Counted from the stretch's first letter, positions 1 to 10,191 are shown. The stretch is DNA of 64,000 nucleotides from Actinobaculum suis (GCF_900102025.1 NZ_FNAU01000009.1:1-64000); one strand, 5' to 3'. The notes: generated from the letters alone by a model not told the origin. Translations and numbers: made by a program.

Positions 1-108
1 CAAGCCCAAAGCCTTAGCCACACACGCAATCGACTCGCCAGTATCAATCACCTGACTCGCAGCATCCTGCCGGTATTCAGGGGTAAACCGCCTTCTCTTC
101 CCACTCAT
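1..108 (-). CDS. IS3-family transposase OrfA, N-terminal part (runs off window)
   Basis: Only the first 36 codons are in the window. They begin MSGKRRRFTPEYRQDAAS, the classical opening of the OrfA helix-turn-helix protein of IS3 elements, which binds the element ends and is fused to the DDE catalytic OrfB by frameshifting. The start at 108 is chosen because a GGGAGGAT ribosome-binding site lies just upstream on the minus strand. Whether the rest of the element is intact cannot be seen. Confidence 0.75.
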   Translation of the reverse strand, partial: MSGKRRRFTPEYRQDAASQVIDTGESIACVAKALGL

Positions 109-167
109 AAGACACATCCTCCCAAGGAATCAACACCACAGGCAATCCCTCTAATCCAGTGTCAACA
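1..167 (-). mobile_element. End of an IS3-family insertion sequence
   Basis: The outer end of the element is placed at about position 167 because, read on the minus strand, the sequence begins TGTTGACACTGG, the TG start usual for this family, and is followed by the start of an OrfA-type transposase. Beyond 167 the reading frame of an istB gene resumes, so the IS appears to be inserted in istB. The other end lies outside the window. The exact boundary is inferred. Confidence 0.6.
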
Positions 168-168
168 A

Positions 169-759
169 AACAAGGGTAATCCCAGGCGACTCAAACAACT
201 CGGCCTCCCAGCAACAAAAACCTTTGACACCTTCGACCCGACCCTATCCACCATTCCCGCCCACACCCTGTCCTTCCTCGAAGGCTTGGAATGGATCGAC
301 CGGAAAGAAAACCTCGTCCTAGCCGGCCCGGCCGGCACCGGGAAAAGCCACCTAGCCGCAGCCCTGGCCCAGAAAACCGTCCAACACGGCGGAAACGCCG
401 CATGGCTAACCCTGCCCGACCTAGAACGCCTCGTCGCCTCCCACCGCGTCGACTACACCATCGAGAAAACCATGAACAAACTCGCACGCAACAACCTCAT
501 CATCATCGATGACATCGGCCTACTCCCCATCACACAAACCGCTGCCGAAGGCTTCTACCGCATCTGCGACGCCGCCTACGAACGCACATCCCTTCTCATC
601 ACAACCAACCAACACCCCTCACACTTCGACAAAATCATGCCCACCAGCCTCGCCACCGCCGCCGTCGACAGACTCCTACACCACGCCCACATCCACATCA
701 CCAGCGGAGACTCCATCCGCCTCACACACTCCCTCAACAACACAACAAAACAGGCCTAA
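169..759 (+). pseudogene. istB: IS21-family helper ATPase IstB, 5'-truncated
   Basis: The frame is open from the IS3 junction at about 169 and encodes RRLKQLGLPATKTFDTFDP, the usual region just before the ATPase core of IstB. The Walker A motif GPAGTGKSH and Walker B LIIIDDIG are present, and the C-terminal DRLLHHAHIHITSGDS fits the family, whose members are about 250 residues. Roughly 55 N-terminal residues are missing from this side, cut away by the IS3 insertion. IstB is an AAA+ protein that helps the IstA transposase; no istA is in the window. The DNA strongly avoids G on this strand compared with the neighbours, in keeping with foreign origin. Confidence 0.85.
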
Positions 760-846
760 CAAACACAACCCACACACCCATAACAACCACAGGAAACAAA
801 ACCATGTCCAAAACCCGCAAAAAACCCTGCGCCACACCCGCAAGAA

Positions 847-1237
847 AAAATTGCGCTTGACATTCCATCAGCACCAGCTAAAGCTGATTGGGATGCGTCG
901 GTTGGTCGGGGGATCGACGTGACGGGGGGTTAATCAGTATGGCCCGTTGCGGTTAGGGCCGCATTATGTGGAGACGGCGCAGAATAATGGGGAAGTGATT
1001 GAGGCTTACCCGATTTGGTGTATCCAGGCTTTGTATGCTGATCCGGGTCCGAATCAGATGACGGATATTGCGACGCTTACGGATTCTCGTAAGCTGGGGC
1101 CGGCTGAGTTGGCGTTGGAGACCCCGCAGGCGGCTTGGTTGTTGCAAAAGTATGAGCGTAATAAGGACGACAATGTTAATTTGGCGGCCTTGTCGTATCT
1201 CATACTCTTCTCCACACGTCCCACCGTGAAAACCTAA
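847..1237 (+). pseudogene. Fragment of a secreted surface protein (adhesin/pilin-like N-terminal region), frameshifted
   Basis: Two overlapping frames join into one sensible sequence. From 847 one frame reads ALDIPSAPAKADWDASVGRG and stops just after a run of six G at 924-929; the next frame continues NQYGPLRLGPHYVETAQNNG up to about 1200. One extra base in the G run would explain the break. The text has the feel of the mature N-terminus of a sortase-type surface protein, with a WCIQ motif like that in N-terminal domains of actinomycete SpaA-like proteins; this similarity is from memory and uncertain. There is no start codon or signal peptide at the 5' side, where istB-linked sequence abuts, and the similarity ends abruptly at about 1200. 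It is a dead remnant. Confidence 0.5.
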
Positions 1238-1526
1238 GCTGGAAAACTTGCCGAGAAATGCTCGAACTCTTCAACCCCTCACGATTGCAGCCGGGCCCAG
1301 AGTCCACTCGTGTTATCCGGTCGATAGCACGTTTTTGGCGAGCAACTTCCGTTACCCGGGAAAAAACTAGTTACACGCATCTCAAGATCGATACGCTTAG
1401 AAACAGTGAAGCGGCGCGCCAGCCAGGTTCCAATAAGAAGGCAACTGCTTCCGGCAAAGGTGCCGCCGTCTCTACGAGTACGAAATTTGTGCCAAAAAAT
1501 AGAAAAATAGGTAGAAAAGGAAAACA
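1201..1526. other. No supported gene; leader of the nitroreductase gene
   Basis: A 90-codon open frame at 1258-1530 has no recognisable protein character and no ribosome-binding site, so it is not called. The last 15 bases contain the AAGGAAAA site that serves the gene starting at 1527. Nothing else was recognised. Confidence 0.5.
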
Positions 1527-2048
1527 ATGACTTACGACGATTTGTTAAAGCTGATGCAATCACGTGTCTCGGTGCGTGAATTTGCTGCCACTCCGGTAGA
1601 AAAGGATAAGCTCCTTGCTCTCGTGGAAGCCGGCCGCACGGCGCCCACCGCGCGGAACCGTAGCCTCACGTTGTTCACGGCCGTCAATTCTGCCGCGAAA
1701 GTCCAGGAACTTGCCCAGGCCATGGGCAAAGCGCTTGGCGCAGAGGAATACAACCTTTATAATGCCCCGGCCGCCATCCTTGTCTCCACGCCGCGTGAAA
1801 ACAACTCTGGCCCTGGCGAAATAGGTTTGGCCAGCCAAAACATCCTGCTTGCCGCACAAACGCTCGGGCTTGGTGCCTGCTGGGTTAACCAACTCCGCGA
1901 TACCTGTGATGACGCCGGTGTCCGCACCGTTCTCGACCAGCTCGGTATTCCTTCCGACCACATCCTGATTAACACCTTGGTGTGCGGCGTTCCGGTAAGC
2001 CAGCCGGAAGCGAAGGAGAAGACGACGCAGGTCAACTACGTCGAATAA
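1527..2048 (+). CDS. Nitroreductase family protein
   Basis: The 173-residue product belongs to the small FMN-dependent nitroreductases, which use NAD(P)H to reduce nitro compounds, quinones or similar acceptors in the cytoplasm. The N-terminus has the SVREF box (residues 15-19) that contacts the FMN phosphate, followed by APTARNRSLTLF, the usual second FMN segment. The stretch GEIGLASQNILLAAQTLGLGACWV is the family's central helix and glycine-rich loop. The length is close to the 170-200 typical for short members. The start has an AAGGAAAACA site seven bases upstream. It stands alone between the IS remnants and the convergent methyltransferase gene. The substrate cannot be told. Confidence 0.85.
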   Translation: MTYDDLLKLMQSRVSVREFAATPVEKDKLLALVEAGRTAPTARNRSLTLFTAVNSAAKVQELAQAMGKALGAEEYNLYNAPAAILVSTPRENNSGPGEIGLASQNILLAAQTLGLGACWVNQLRDTCDDAGVRTVLDQLGIPSDHILINTLVCGVPVSQPEAKEKTTQVNYVE

Positions 2049-2196
2049 CTCGGTTACTCCGAATAACGCGGTACCTTGAGTAACTCGGCAAGTTGGCAGG
2101 CGCGGGACAGCTACGCAAAAGCACAACTACAAATACGTAAAGCGCAACCGTGACTATGCACAGGCCCAACCGCGAACACATAAAGCACAACCGTTA

Positions 2197-3435
2197 CTAC
2201 ACAAAGGCGCAGACGGTTTCCACAAAGTGTGTGTTGGGGAAAATGTCTAGCGCGTGGGCGTAGGTGAGTTGGCGGCCGGCCTGCAAAATAGCGGTTACGT
2301 CCCGTGCCATAGAACGCGCGTCACAAGATACTAAAACAATTTGCGTGGCCGAACTGCGTGCCAATTCTGTCGCCGCCTGGGCTCCCAGCCCGGCGCGCGG
2401 CGGGTCCGCAATCACAATATCGGCCCCGGGCACTATCTCAGCAATTGTTTGCGCATCAAGCGTTAGGGCGTATGCTTCCGCCCACGGGTAGGCGGCGAGG
2501 TTTTTACGGGCGGCGCGGGTTGCTAGCTCGTTACCTTCGTAGGCCCGCACCTTGCCGGCAGGCCCCACCAATTCCGCAGCCACCTGCGAAAACAGTCCCG
2601 CCCCCGAGTAAAGATCCACGAGCGTATCGCCAGGTGTCACGCTAACGGCGTCGAACACACTCGCTACGAGTAAGGCGGGCGCATATTCATGCACCTGCCA
2701 AAAACCGTCCGCCGCTAATTCGTACCAAAACTTTTCACCCTGAAACTCCACTACTTCGCGCACAACCGGCGCCGCTGGCTGCCCGGGCGCAGAAAACGCC
2801 TGCCCATTGGCGAGTAGCAAAGGTGGGCTCGCGCTCGGCGCCACGAGTTGCACGTGAAAAGGTTCCGTTGTTGTGGCCAGTGCATCCCACGCGTTCCCGC
2901 ACACTTGCAACGCTTCCAGGCGGCGGCTGGCGAGGGGGATTTCCGTAAGCGGAACGTGCTTGCCCAAGTTTGGTACATACATGCCGACGCCGGTGGCCAG
3001 TTTGTCAACCCAGATGCGGGTGCGATACCGCCAACCGGGGGCTGCAGGATCAGCCTCAGGGACGGGATCTACCGTGAACATTTCGGGGCTGGCACCGCCT
3101 AAGCCAGATGTAAGCCCGGCAAGTTTGAGTTCGCGGCGGAGCATATGTGCTTTCATAGCGCGCTGGGCGGTGAGTTCTATATGTCCGTAGTTAGCGGCCC
3201 CGGTTTGGGCCACGGAACCGAGCGGCCACGGGTGTTCGATTCGGGCGGGGGAGGGGCGCAGAATTTCTTCAACGGTGGCCAGATAGCCGCGTTTCCGTTT
3301 GTGAGTGATGCGGGCTCGCACTTTTTCGCCGAGGATAGTGCCCCGCACAAAAACCAGCTCAGCTTCGTGCCGGGCCACAAATTCGCCGCCGAAAGCCACG
3401 TCTGTAATTTCCAAGTCCACTGCTGAACCGATCAT
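2197..3435 (-). CDS. TrmA/RumA-family 23S rRNA or tRNA (uracil-5-)-methyltransferase
   Basis: This 412-residue protein transfers a methyl group from S-adenosylmethionine to C5 of a uridine in rRNA or tRNA. The N-terminal 60 residues look like a TRAM RNA-binding domain (VDLEITDVAFGGEFVARHE, a run of 19, then VRARITHKRKRG). The SAM-binding motif DLYSGAGLFS, the motif IADPPRAGL, the catalytic cysteine at 371 in VSCDARSMARD and the general-base glutamate in the final HFVETV are all present. The usual SCNP has become SCDA, as in other actinobacterial members. No iron-sulfur cysteine cluster is seen, unlike E. coli RumA. A GAGGAGGTGG site precedes the ATG. The exact target uridine is unknown. Confidence 0.85.
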   Translation of the reverse strand: MIGSAVDLEITDVAFGGEFVARHEAELVFVRGTILGEKVRARITHKRKRGYLATVEEILRPSPARIEHPWPLGSVAQTGAANYGHIELTAQRAMKAHMLRRELKLAGLTSGLGGASPEMFTVDPVPEADPAAPGWRYRTRIWVDKLATGVGMYVPNLGKHVPLTEIPLASRRLEALQVCGNAWDALATTTEPFHVQLVAPSASPPLLLANGQAFSAPGQPAAPVVREVVEFQGEKFWYELAADGFWQVHEYAPALLVASVFDAVSVTPGDTLVDLYSGAGLFSQVAAELVGPAGKVRAYEGNELATRAARKNLAAYPWAEAYALTLDAQTIAEIVPGADIVIADPPRAGLGAQAATELARSSATQIVLVSCDARSMARDVTAILQAGRQLTYAHALDIFPNTHFVETVCAFV

Positions 3436-3532
3436 GTGCCACCTCCTCGCTATGCTCGTAAAACGACCATAGTACCGGGCGGGAAATAATATTTGGCAAT
3501 CCGCAGAAGGAGCGGGGCGAAAAGAGCGCCAC

Positions 3533-3623
3533 TGGCGGAGACGGAGGGATTCGAACCCTCGAGCCGCACATCGCGACTACTTCCTTAGCAGGGAAGCGGT
3601 TTCGGCCTCTCACCCACGTCTCC
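3533..3623 (-). tRNA. tRNA-Ser (anticodon GCT)
   Basis: On the minus strand the seven-base acceptor arm GGAGACG at 3623-3617 pairs with CGTCTCC at 3543-3537. The anticodon stem CTTCC/GGAAG encloses CTGCTAA, giving anticodon GCT. There is a long variable arm, as expected of a serine tRNA, and a T-loop GGTTCGAATCC. The discriminator base is G and a CCA end appears encoded. It reads AGC/AGU codons. Confidence 0.95.
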
Positions 3624-3844
3624 AGGAACACCAGCTCTAACAAGCCAGGCCTTCTGAGTTTACCTGTTTTTGGGCGCGCGTTTCCATCGTGAGGAGGTGA
3701 GACCAAGCACGAATTTATTCGGTGTTGGCACTTGCGGGCCGCAGGTGGCGGGCCTGGGGTACCGTGGTGCATCGGAAGATGCCGAACTGCCGGCCCTTTC
3801 TAGATTTGGATCGCGCCGGCACCGCTCGAATATGGAAAGTGAGA

Positions 3845-4780
3845 ATGTTGATGACGGAAATTTCCAACAATATCCGCGCGGCGGCCCAGCAAGCCGGAAT
3901 TCCGGCGGCGGGCCCGGGCCTGATGCTTCTCCTCGATCTTGACGGCACGGTTTTGCCGGATGATGGCGTGATTCGCCAGCGCGTGCGCGAAGCCGTGCAC
4001 GCCCACGTGGATGCGGGTACGCACGTGGTGATCGCTACCGGGCGCGGCCGCATGTCTGCCCACCCGGTTGCCGAAATGCTCGGCCTGGATAGCGCCGTCA
4101 TGATCTGTTCGAACGGCAACGAAACCGTGCTTACGGGAGACGCAACGATAAACGGCGTCGAAGGGAAAGCATATGAAGCGATTACTGACGGCGGCCAGAA
4201 GGTTTCCATGCGGCTCGCAAACATTACGACGATCGAACCAGCCGCCCTGGAAAATGCCTTGCATCAAATGCACAAAGCGTTCCCGGATGCGTATTTCGCG
4301 GTCGAACCCGCTTTCGGGGAACGTATGCTTGCCGACGGTTTTCCGTTTACGCTTTTGCATCCACAGCGCGGTGTGCATGTTCCTTACGAAGAATTGTTCA
4401 TTGACGACTGTATTCGCATGTTCATGGTAGCCCCGGGTTTGCGGCCGCAAGAGTTACAGGATCGCGTGGATCGTCTCAACTTGTATGGGCTTGAAGTGAT
4501 CGCTTCTTCGTCGTGGGATAGCGGGTGGGTAGATGCCGGGCGCGCCGGCGTTACGAAAGCCACCGCGGGCGAGGTAGTGCGCGAAGAGTACGGTTTGCCG
4601 CCGCATGCAACGGTTGCCGTGGGTGATGGCGGGAACGACGTCGATATGCTGCGCTGGGCGGGACTGGGCGTAGCGATGGGGCAGGCCGCCGACTTCGTGC
4701 AGGAAGCTGCCGATGTTTCTACCGGCACGATCTGGGAAGATGGGCTGGCCATCGCATTGGAAACGCTCCTCGAAAACTAG
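3845..4780 (+). CDS. HAD-superfamily (Cof/IIB type) hydrolase
   Basis: A 311-residue phosphatase of the haloacid-dehalogenase superfamily, cytoplasmic, acting on small phosphorylated metabolites, probably sugar phosphates. Motif I is DLDGTVLPDDG with the nucleophile at residue 31 and the acid at 33; motif II is VVIATGRG; the lysine of motif III lies in VTKATAGEVV and motif IV is VAVGDGGNDVDMLRWAG. The cap between motifs II and III is of the IIB type. The frame is open back to 3722, but the start at 3845 (or the ATG two codons on) is favoured because the conserved part begins about 26 residues later and the earlier stretch is unlike the family. The gene lies between two serine tRNA genes. The substrate is not predictable. 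Confidence 0.85.
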   Translation: MLMTEISNNIRAAAQQAGIPAAGPGLMLLLDLDGTVLPDDGVIRQRVREAVHAHVDAGTHVVIATGRGRMSAHPVAEMLGLDSAVMICSNGNETVLTGDATINGVEGKAYEAITDGGQKVSMRLANITTIEPAALENALHQMHKAFPDAYFAVEPAFGERMLADGFPFTLLHPQRGVHVPYEELFIDDCIRMFMVAPGLRPQELQDRVDRLNLYGLEVIASSSWDSGWVDAGRAGVTKATAGEVVREEYGLPPHATVAVGDGGNDVDMLRWAGLGVAMGQAADFVQEAADVSTGTIWEDGLAIALETLLEN

Positions 4781-4848
4781 CCGCAAATGTGGTGTGTGCC
4801 GAGCGGTTTCCTGCACGCGCGGTGAAACAGATAGTATGTATGAGCCCG

Positions 4849-4936
4849 GGAGGGTTGTCAGAGCGGCCGAATGAGACGGTCTTGAAAACCGTTGTGTGGT
4901 GAACCCGCACCGGGGGTTCGAATCCCCCACCCTCCG
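4849..4936 (+). tRNA. tRNA-Ser (anticodon TGA)
   Basis: The acceptor arm GGAGGGT at 4849-4855 pairs with ACCCTCC at 4929-4935 and the discriminator is G. The anticodon stem ACGGT/ACCGT encloses CTTGAAA, giving TGA. A long variable arm and the T-loop GGTTCGAATCC follow. CCA is not encoded. Its 3' end is repeated at 6475-6496, so it looks like the attachment site of an integrated element. Confidence 0.96.
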
Positions 4937-4940
4937 CGTT

Positions 4941-4973
4941 AGCCGCTCCTAGATTTTCTGGGAGTGGCTTTTT
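4941..4973 (+). terminator. Terminator behind tRNA-Ser(TGA)
   Basis: AGCCGCTCC at 4941-4949 pairs with GGAGTGGCT at 4961-4969 (one G-U pair) and a run of T follows. Its first bases belong to the att repeat. Confidence 0.8.
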
Positions 4974-5137
4974 CATGCGGTTTGCGGCGAGACGACGCGG
5001 AAAACTTGGGGTAAACACCTAATTCGTGAATGTGCTTCTATATTGCTCTATGTGCGCGTTTGTAGCATAGTGAGGGATACATTTAGGGATACGCGCAAGG
5101 GCTACAAAATTCGAAAGCAATCCCCCCCCCTCCACCG

Positions 5138-5407
5138 CTAGAACCCGCCCAGCAGATCAGCGATTTGTATGCGCTCAGCCTCGCTTAGATAGCGGGCGTG
5201 TAGTGGTGCAGGTTGTGGCATGTCGCCACGGTACCAATCAACACTTGGCGCTTCATTACGCCCGGTGGCACGGGTCCGCCCGTTCCGCCAGACCTTACCA
5301 GTACGTTTGGGCACGCCAACCGCGCGGGCAGCGGCAGTGAAATTCATACCCGGGGCCACAAGATCGAAATAACGTTCACGCCTGGCAGCGAGTTCTTCCC
5401 TATTCAT
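5138..5407 (-). pseudogene. IS30-family transposase, N-terminal fragment
   Basis: The 89-residue reading frame begins MNREELAARRERYFDLV after a good GAGGAG site and contains NFTAAARAVGVPKRTGKVW and ARYLSEAERIQIADL, the two helix-turn-helix segments that open actinobacterial IS30 transposases. Those proteins are about 400 residues; here the frame stops right after the second segment and the DDE catalytic domain is absent. The stop codon falls inside a 13-bp sequence (5138-5150) that recurs at 5441-5453, so a deletion between short direct repeats may have made the fragment. Not expected to transpose; it could still bind DNA. Confidence 0.75.
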
Positions 5408-5453
5408 AACGCTCCTCAGAATCGAGCGTTGCAACAATCCCTAGAACCCGCCC
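5138..5453. repeat. 13-bp direct repeats bounding the IS30 fragment
   Basis: CTAGAACCCGCCC occurs at 5138-5150 and at 5441-5453, exactly around the transposase fragment. C- and G-homopolymer runs lie just outside (about 5122-5130 and 5473-5480). Confidence 0.7.
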
Positions 5454-5630
5454 GCCCGAATGACCGAATAGGGGGGGGCGTGATGTGCCAGGGTTCCGGG
5501 GCGGGCGCTACGTATCATGGATACGGCGCGACCAGCTCCGTGCAGTGCGCACGCGGCGGGGGATACATGTAGTAGGAGGGTTACGGGAAATTGTTTCACG
5601 CAGGCCCGGAAGTGGAAAGGAGCAAAAGTA

Positions 5631-5849
5631 ATGGTACGAGATGATGCAGTGCTTAGCGAGATTGAGGAACTGGCTAGCAAGGTGAGGGAGGCGGAGGCGG
5701 CATATTCGCGGCTTTTGGAGGAACGTGCGGAATTGTTTCGTAGGGCGCGAGGGGAGGGGTTTTTCCCGCGTGAGATTGCCGAGCGGGCGGGCGTTTCGCG
5801 GCAGATGGTGGAGCGGGTCTTAGGGAGGACCCCCAAAAAGGATAAGTGA
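5631..5849 (+). CDS. Small coiled-coil / helix-turn-helix protein
   Basis: A 72-residue protein. Residues 5-40 form a charged amphipathic helix (ELASKVREAEAAYSRLLEER) likely to be a coiled coil for dimerisation. Residues 45-66 (PREIAERAGVSRQMVERVLG) are a clear helix-turn-helix. Such proteins in actinobacterial mobile elements are probably small DNA-binding regulators, but no function is known to me. The open frame begins earlier at 5517, but the GGAAAGGAG site eleven bases before the ATG at 5631 decides the start. It lies inside the tRNA-flanked element and is followed at once by a long hairpin. Confidence 0.7.
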   Translation: MVRDDAVLSEIEELASKVREAEAAYSRLLEERAELFRRARGEGFFPREIAERAGVSRQMVERVLGRTPKKDK

Positions 5850-5888
5850 CACACACCTTACGCAACGGGGGTTGTGTAAGGTGTGTGT
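5849..5888. terminator. 18-bp stem hairpin after the small HTH gene
   Basis: ACACACACCTTACGCAAC at 5849-5866 pairs with GTTGTGTAAGGTGTGTGT at 5871-5888 with one G-U pair and a GGGG loop. There is no T run on the plus strand, so it may be a weak terminator, an mRNA stabiliser or a recombination site. Confidence 0.55.
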
Positions 5889-5980
5889 AGAAGACTCCTG
5901 AAACGCACGGGGTACCGCGAACAATAACAAACTGGGTGGCCCCGGAAAACCGGGCCCCCTACAACGATAAGGATAGCAAA

Positions 5981-6436
5981 ATGACGGATTTTACTATTAC
6001 GGCGACGCTTGATACCGACGATCCGAGTGATGAGCTAATCGATACGGTACTAGATGGACTGGCTGAGTATGATCCTATTTTTATTGGAGCACCAGGCGGA
6101 GCAACGGTCCAAATATGGTTGCCAGCTAAGAACCTTACCCAGGCCCTAACAACAGCTATCGCACTATTAGGGCCCCGCGTGCCCATGGTCGGGCTATCAG
6201 CGCTGCCTAGAACCATTGCTGATGCACGCGCAGCTGATACCTATATACCTCCACTTCTTTCCACGACTGAGGTAGCTAGGCGCCTGGGGATTTCAAGACA
6301 AGCCGTTACACAAAGGCTTGCCGCAGGCACTCTTCCCGGACGGCGTGCGGGCAATACGTGGGTGGTAGCGGAGGCCGACATTCCCGCGGGCAGGGCAGGG
6401 GACGACACCGGTAGAAGGACACAACAAGGGATATAG
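5981..6436 (+). CDS. Helix-turn-helix protein, excisionase-like C-terminus
   Basis: A 151-residue protein of two parts. Residues 1-85 (beginning MTDFTITATLDTDDPSDELI) are an unrecognised alpha/beta domain. Residues 92-135 contain LLSTTEVARRLGISRQAVTQ and LPGRRAGNTWVVAEAD, the MerR/Xis-like winged helix-turn-helix typical of excisionases and recombination directionality factors. Start at 5981 rather than 5936 because of the AAGGA site. It is the last gene before the right att copy, which fits a role in excision or control of the element, although an Xis usually sits next to an integrase and none is present. Confidence 0.65.
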   Translation: MTDFTITATLDTDDPSDELIDTVLDGLAEYDPIFIGAPGGATVQIWLPAKNLTQALTTAIALLGPRVPMVGLSALPRTIADARAADTYIPPLLSTTEVARRLGISRQAVTQRLAAGTLPGRRAGNTWVVAEADIPAGRAGDDTGRRTQQGI

Positions 6437-6491
6437 GCCGCCTAAAAGGGCGTGTATCTGCGGATCTATTCGAACCCCCACCCTCCGCGTT

Positions 6492-6524
6492 AGCCGGTCT
6501 CGCCTCGCGCGCGACCGGCTTTTT
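6492..6524 (+). terminator. Terminator at the right att copy
   Basis: AGCCGGTC at 6492-6499 pairs with GACCGGCT at 6513-6520, followed by TTTT. It is probably the original terminator of the tRNA-Ser locus before the element came in. Confidence 0.8.
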
Positions 6525-6654
6525 GGTGCCGCCCCTGGCTGCGTGCTTACCCGGCGGTGGTACGACGCCGTACCGGAAGGATGCCCAAGCCGGAACCCAC
6601 CTAAGCCGGAATCGCCCAAGCCGGAATCGCCCCCAAACCGGTACGCTGGTTGCC

Positions 6655-7494
6655 ATGGCTCAAGTTCCGATTTCGGCAATTCATCCTGCCCCGCAAGACC
6701 ACCTCACCATGGAAGCGCTGTTCAGTGCCCCGATCGACGTTTTGGCAGCTCTGCAGCGTCTTGCCGATTCGGACGGGAGGCCGCTGCAGATCGGTATTTC
6801 CGCCGCCACCGCAGAAGGTGAAATGCGGGAAATCGCCCCGGAAGAGGCCGCTTCTGCCACCGGTCCGCTGATTTACCACTACCAAGCGGAGGGGACCACC
6901 GTGTTGCTTACCCCGCTTTCGCGCCCGCTCCCGGCCGGTGAAACGCGCCTGCCCGAACACAGTTTCCACATCAAAATCACGATGCTCACCCCGGCGGGGC
7001 GCGCCCGTGCCGGCCAACAAGCTGCGGCAACTCTCAGCGATACCGCCATGCTCGAAGGTCGAGCCGCCATGCGTAACCTCTTCCGCGCTTACACGCCGCT
7101 CGCCCGTAGCCTCATGAACGAGGCGGCCGCCGTCGGAATCGTCCGCCGCGAACTGGGCATCGCCTACCCGGCGCACGAAATCGCCAACTTCGACCCCGAA
7201 AGCCCCACACCCTACCTACTATGGATTTACATTCCGGTCGTATCTGGCGATCTGCGGTACGGCAGAACCGTGGGCTTGCCCCTCTTCGGGCACCTTGACC
7301 TGCAGGTCTCGCAATCCGTACAGTCGGCCGAAGCCGTGTACGAACTCCTCGTGAACATTGCGGGTTACATTATCGACGACGGCGCTACCCTCATGCCTGG
7401 ACAAACCGTGGAAGCTCCGGGAACCGGGCAACTGGAAATCTCCCAAGCCCAGGCCGTGGGCGGCGAAGAGGAAGTACTCGCGCTCAAGTACTAG
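6655..7494 (+). CDS. DUF4261-like protein of unknown function
   Basis: A 279-residue soluble protein. The C-terminal third (GRTVGLPLFGHLDLQVSQS, then EAVYELLVNIAGYIIDDGAT and GTGQLEISQAQAVG) matches my memory of the DUF4261 family, in which a strand-rich domain of this kind closes proteins of 250-280 residues. No catalytic motif, signal peptide or membrane segment is visible. The frame is open from 6523, but that part overlaps the terminator and contains three copies of AAGCCGGAA; the ATG at 6655 is preferred although its ribosome-binding site is poor. It stands alone between the integrated element and the queuosine genes. Confidence 0.6.
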   Translation: MAQVPISAIHPAPQDHLTMEALFSAPIDVLAALQRLADSDGRPLQIGISAATAEGEMREIAPEEAASATGPLIYHYQAEGTTVLLTPLSRPLPAGETRLPEHSFHIKITMLTPAGRARAGQQAAATLSDTAMLEGRAAMRNLFRAYTPLARSLMNEAAAVGIVRRELGIAYPAHEIANFDPESPTPYLLWIYIPVVSGDLRYGRTVGLPLFGHLDLQVSQSVQSAEAVYELLVNIAGYIIDDGATLMPGQTVEAPGTGQLEISQAQAVGGEEEVLALKY

Positions 7495-8014
7495 CGACTA
7501 TCGGTAGGTGCTAGCGGACTATCAGTAGGTATTAGCGACTATCGGTAAACGCTAGTAGCCGATGAGTGACTATTACCGGCCGCACACCCCGCAACCTCAG
7601 CCCATATGCCGGTGCGGTAGCCCTCATGCCCGGTGTGGTAGCCCTTATGCCCGGTGCGGTAACCTGCGCTCCCGCAGTTGCGGCAGTTGGTGCCAGGTGA
7701 GAGGAAGCCGAAGGCACCGGGCGAGGCCGCGACTTGCGCTCGCGGCGGTGCGTCCTAAAATGGAAAGGTCCGCGCGGTGGCAGAGCCGGACATCAGGAAT
7801 AACTGCGCGTGCGAAAGCCGCTGAAATGAAGCGGCGAAACTCGCCGAAACAGCGAAACCCGCCGAAACGGGGAAACTCGCCGAAACAGCGAGATCCGCCA
7901 AAAACGGGGGAACCCGCCGAAACAGAGCGGCGCGCGGCGCGCGAAACCTGAATTTCCAGTACGGGCAGGAGAGGTATTGCCTGCTCGTATCGCACTGATA
8001 TGGGAAGGGAACTC
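7495..8014. repeat. Gene-free stretch of short degenerate repeats
   Basis: From 7498 to 7560 the motif CGACTATCGGTAGGTGCTAG recurs in variants. From about 7598 to 7665 ATGCCCGGTGCGGTAGCC recurs about three times. From about 7836 to 7928 GAAACTCGCCGAAACAGC recurs in variants. Open frames across it are repetitive and not supported as genes. Just before the next gene an eight-base-pair hairpin (about 7965-7988) is present, but it does not match a preQ1 riboswitch. Confidence 0.6.
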
Positions 8015-10179
<2,165 letters not shown>

Positions 10180-10191
10180 CGAATCGCCCGT

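Larger units (their letters stand above)
4924..6496. mobile_element. Small integrated element in tRNA-Ser(TGA), flanked by 22-bp att repeats
   Basis: A 22-base perfect direct repeat made of the tRNA 3' end plus the first bases after it lies at 4924-4945 and again at 6475-6496; a TTCGAA hexamer lies just before both copies. This is the pattern left by a tyrosine-recombinase element that integrates into a tRNA gene and rebuilds its 3' end. Each copy runs straight into its own hairpin terminator. The 1.55 kb between them hold a truncated IS30 transposase and two small helix-turn-helix genes but no integrase, so this is a remnant or a satellite mobilised in trans. The direct repeat is seen; the integration history is inferred. 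Confidence 0.75.

Noticed and set aside
1258-1530. 90-codon open frame before the nitroreductase gene
   Set aside because: No ribosome-binding site and no protein-like composition; it overlaps the nitroreductase start.
6523-6654. N-terminal extension of the DUF4261-like protein
   Set aside because: It begins inside a terminator hairpin and runs through a DNA repeat; family similarity starts later.
7960-8014. preQ1 riboswitch before the queuosine transporter
   Set aside because: A hairpin exists, but the conserved preQ1-I or preQ1-II bases are not seen.
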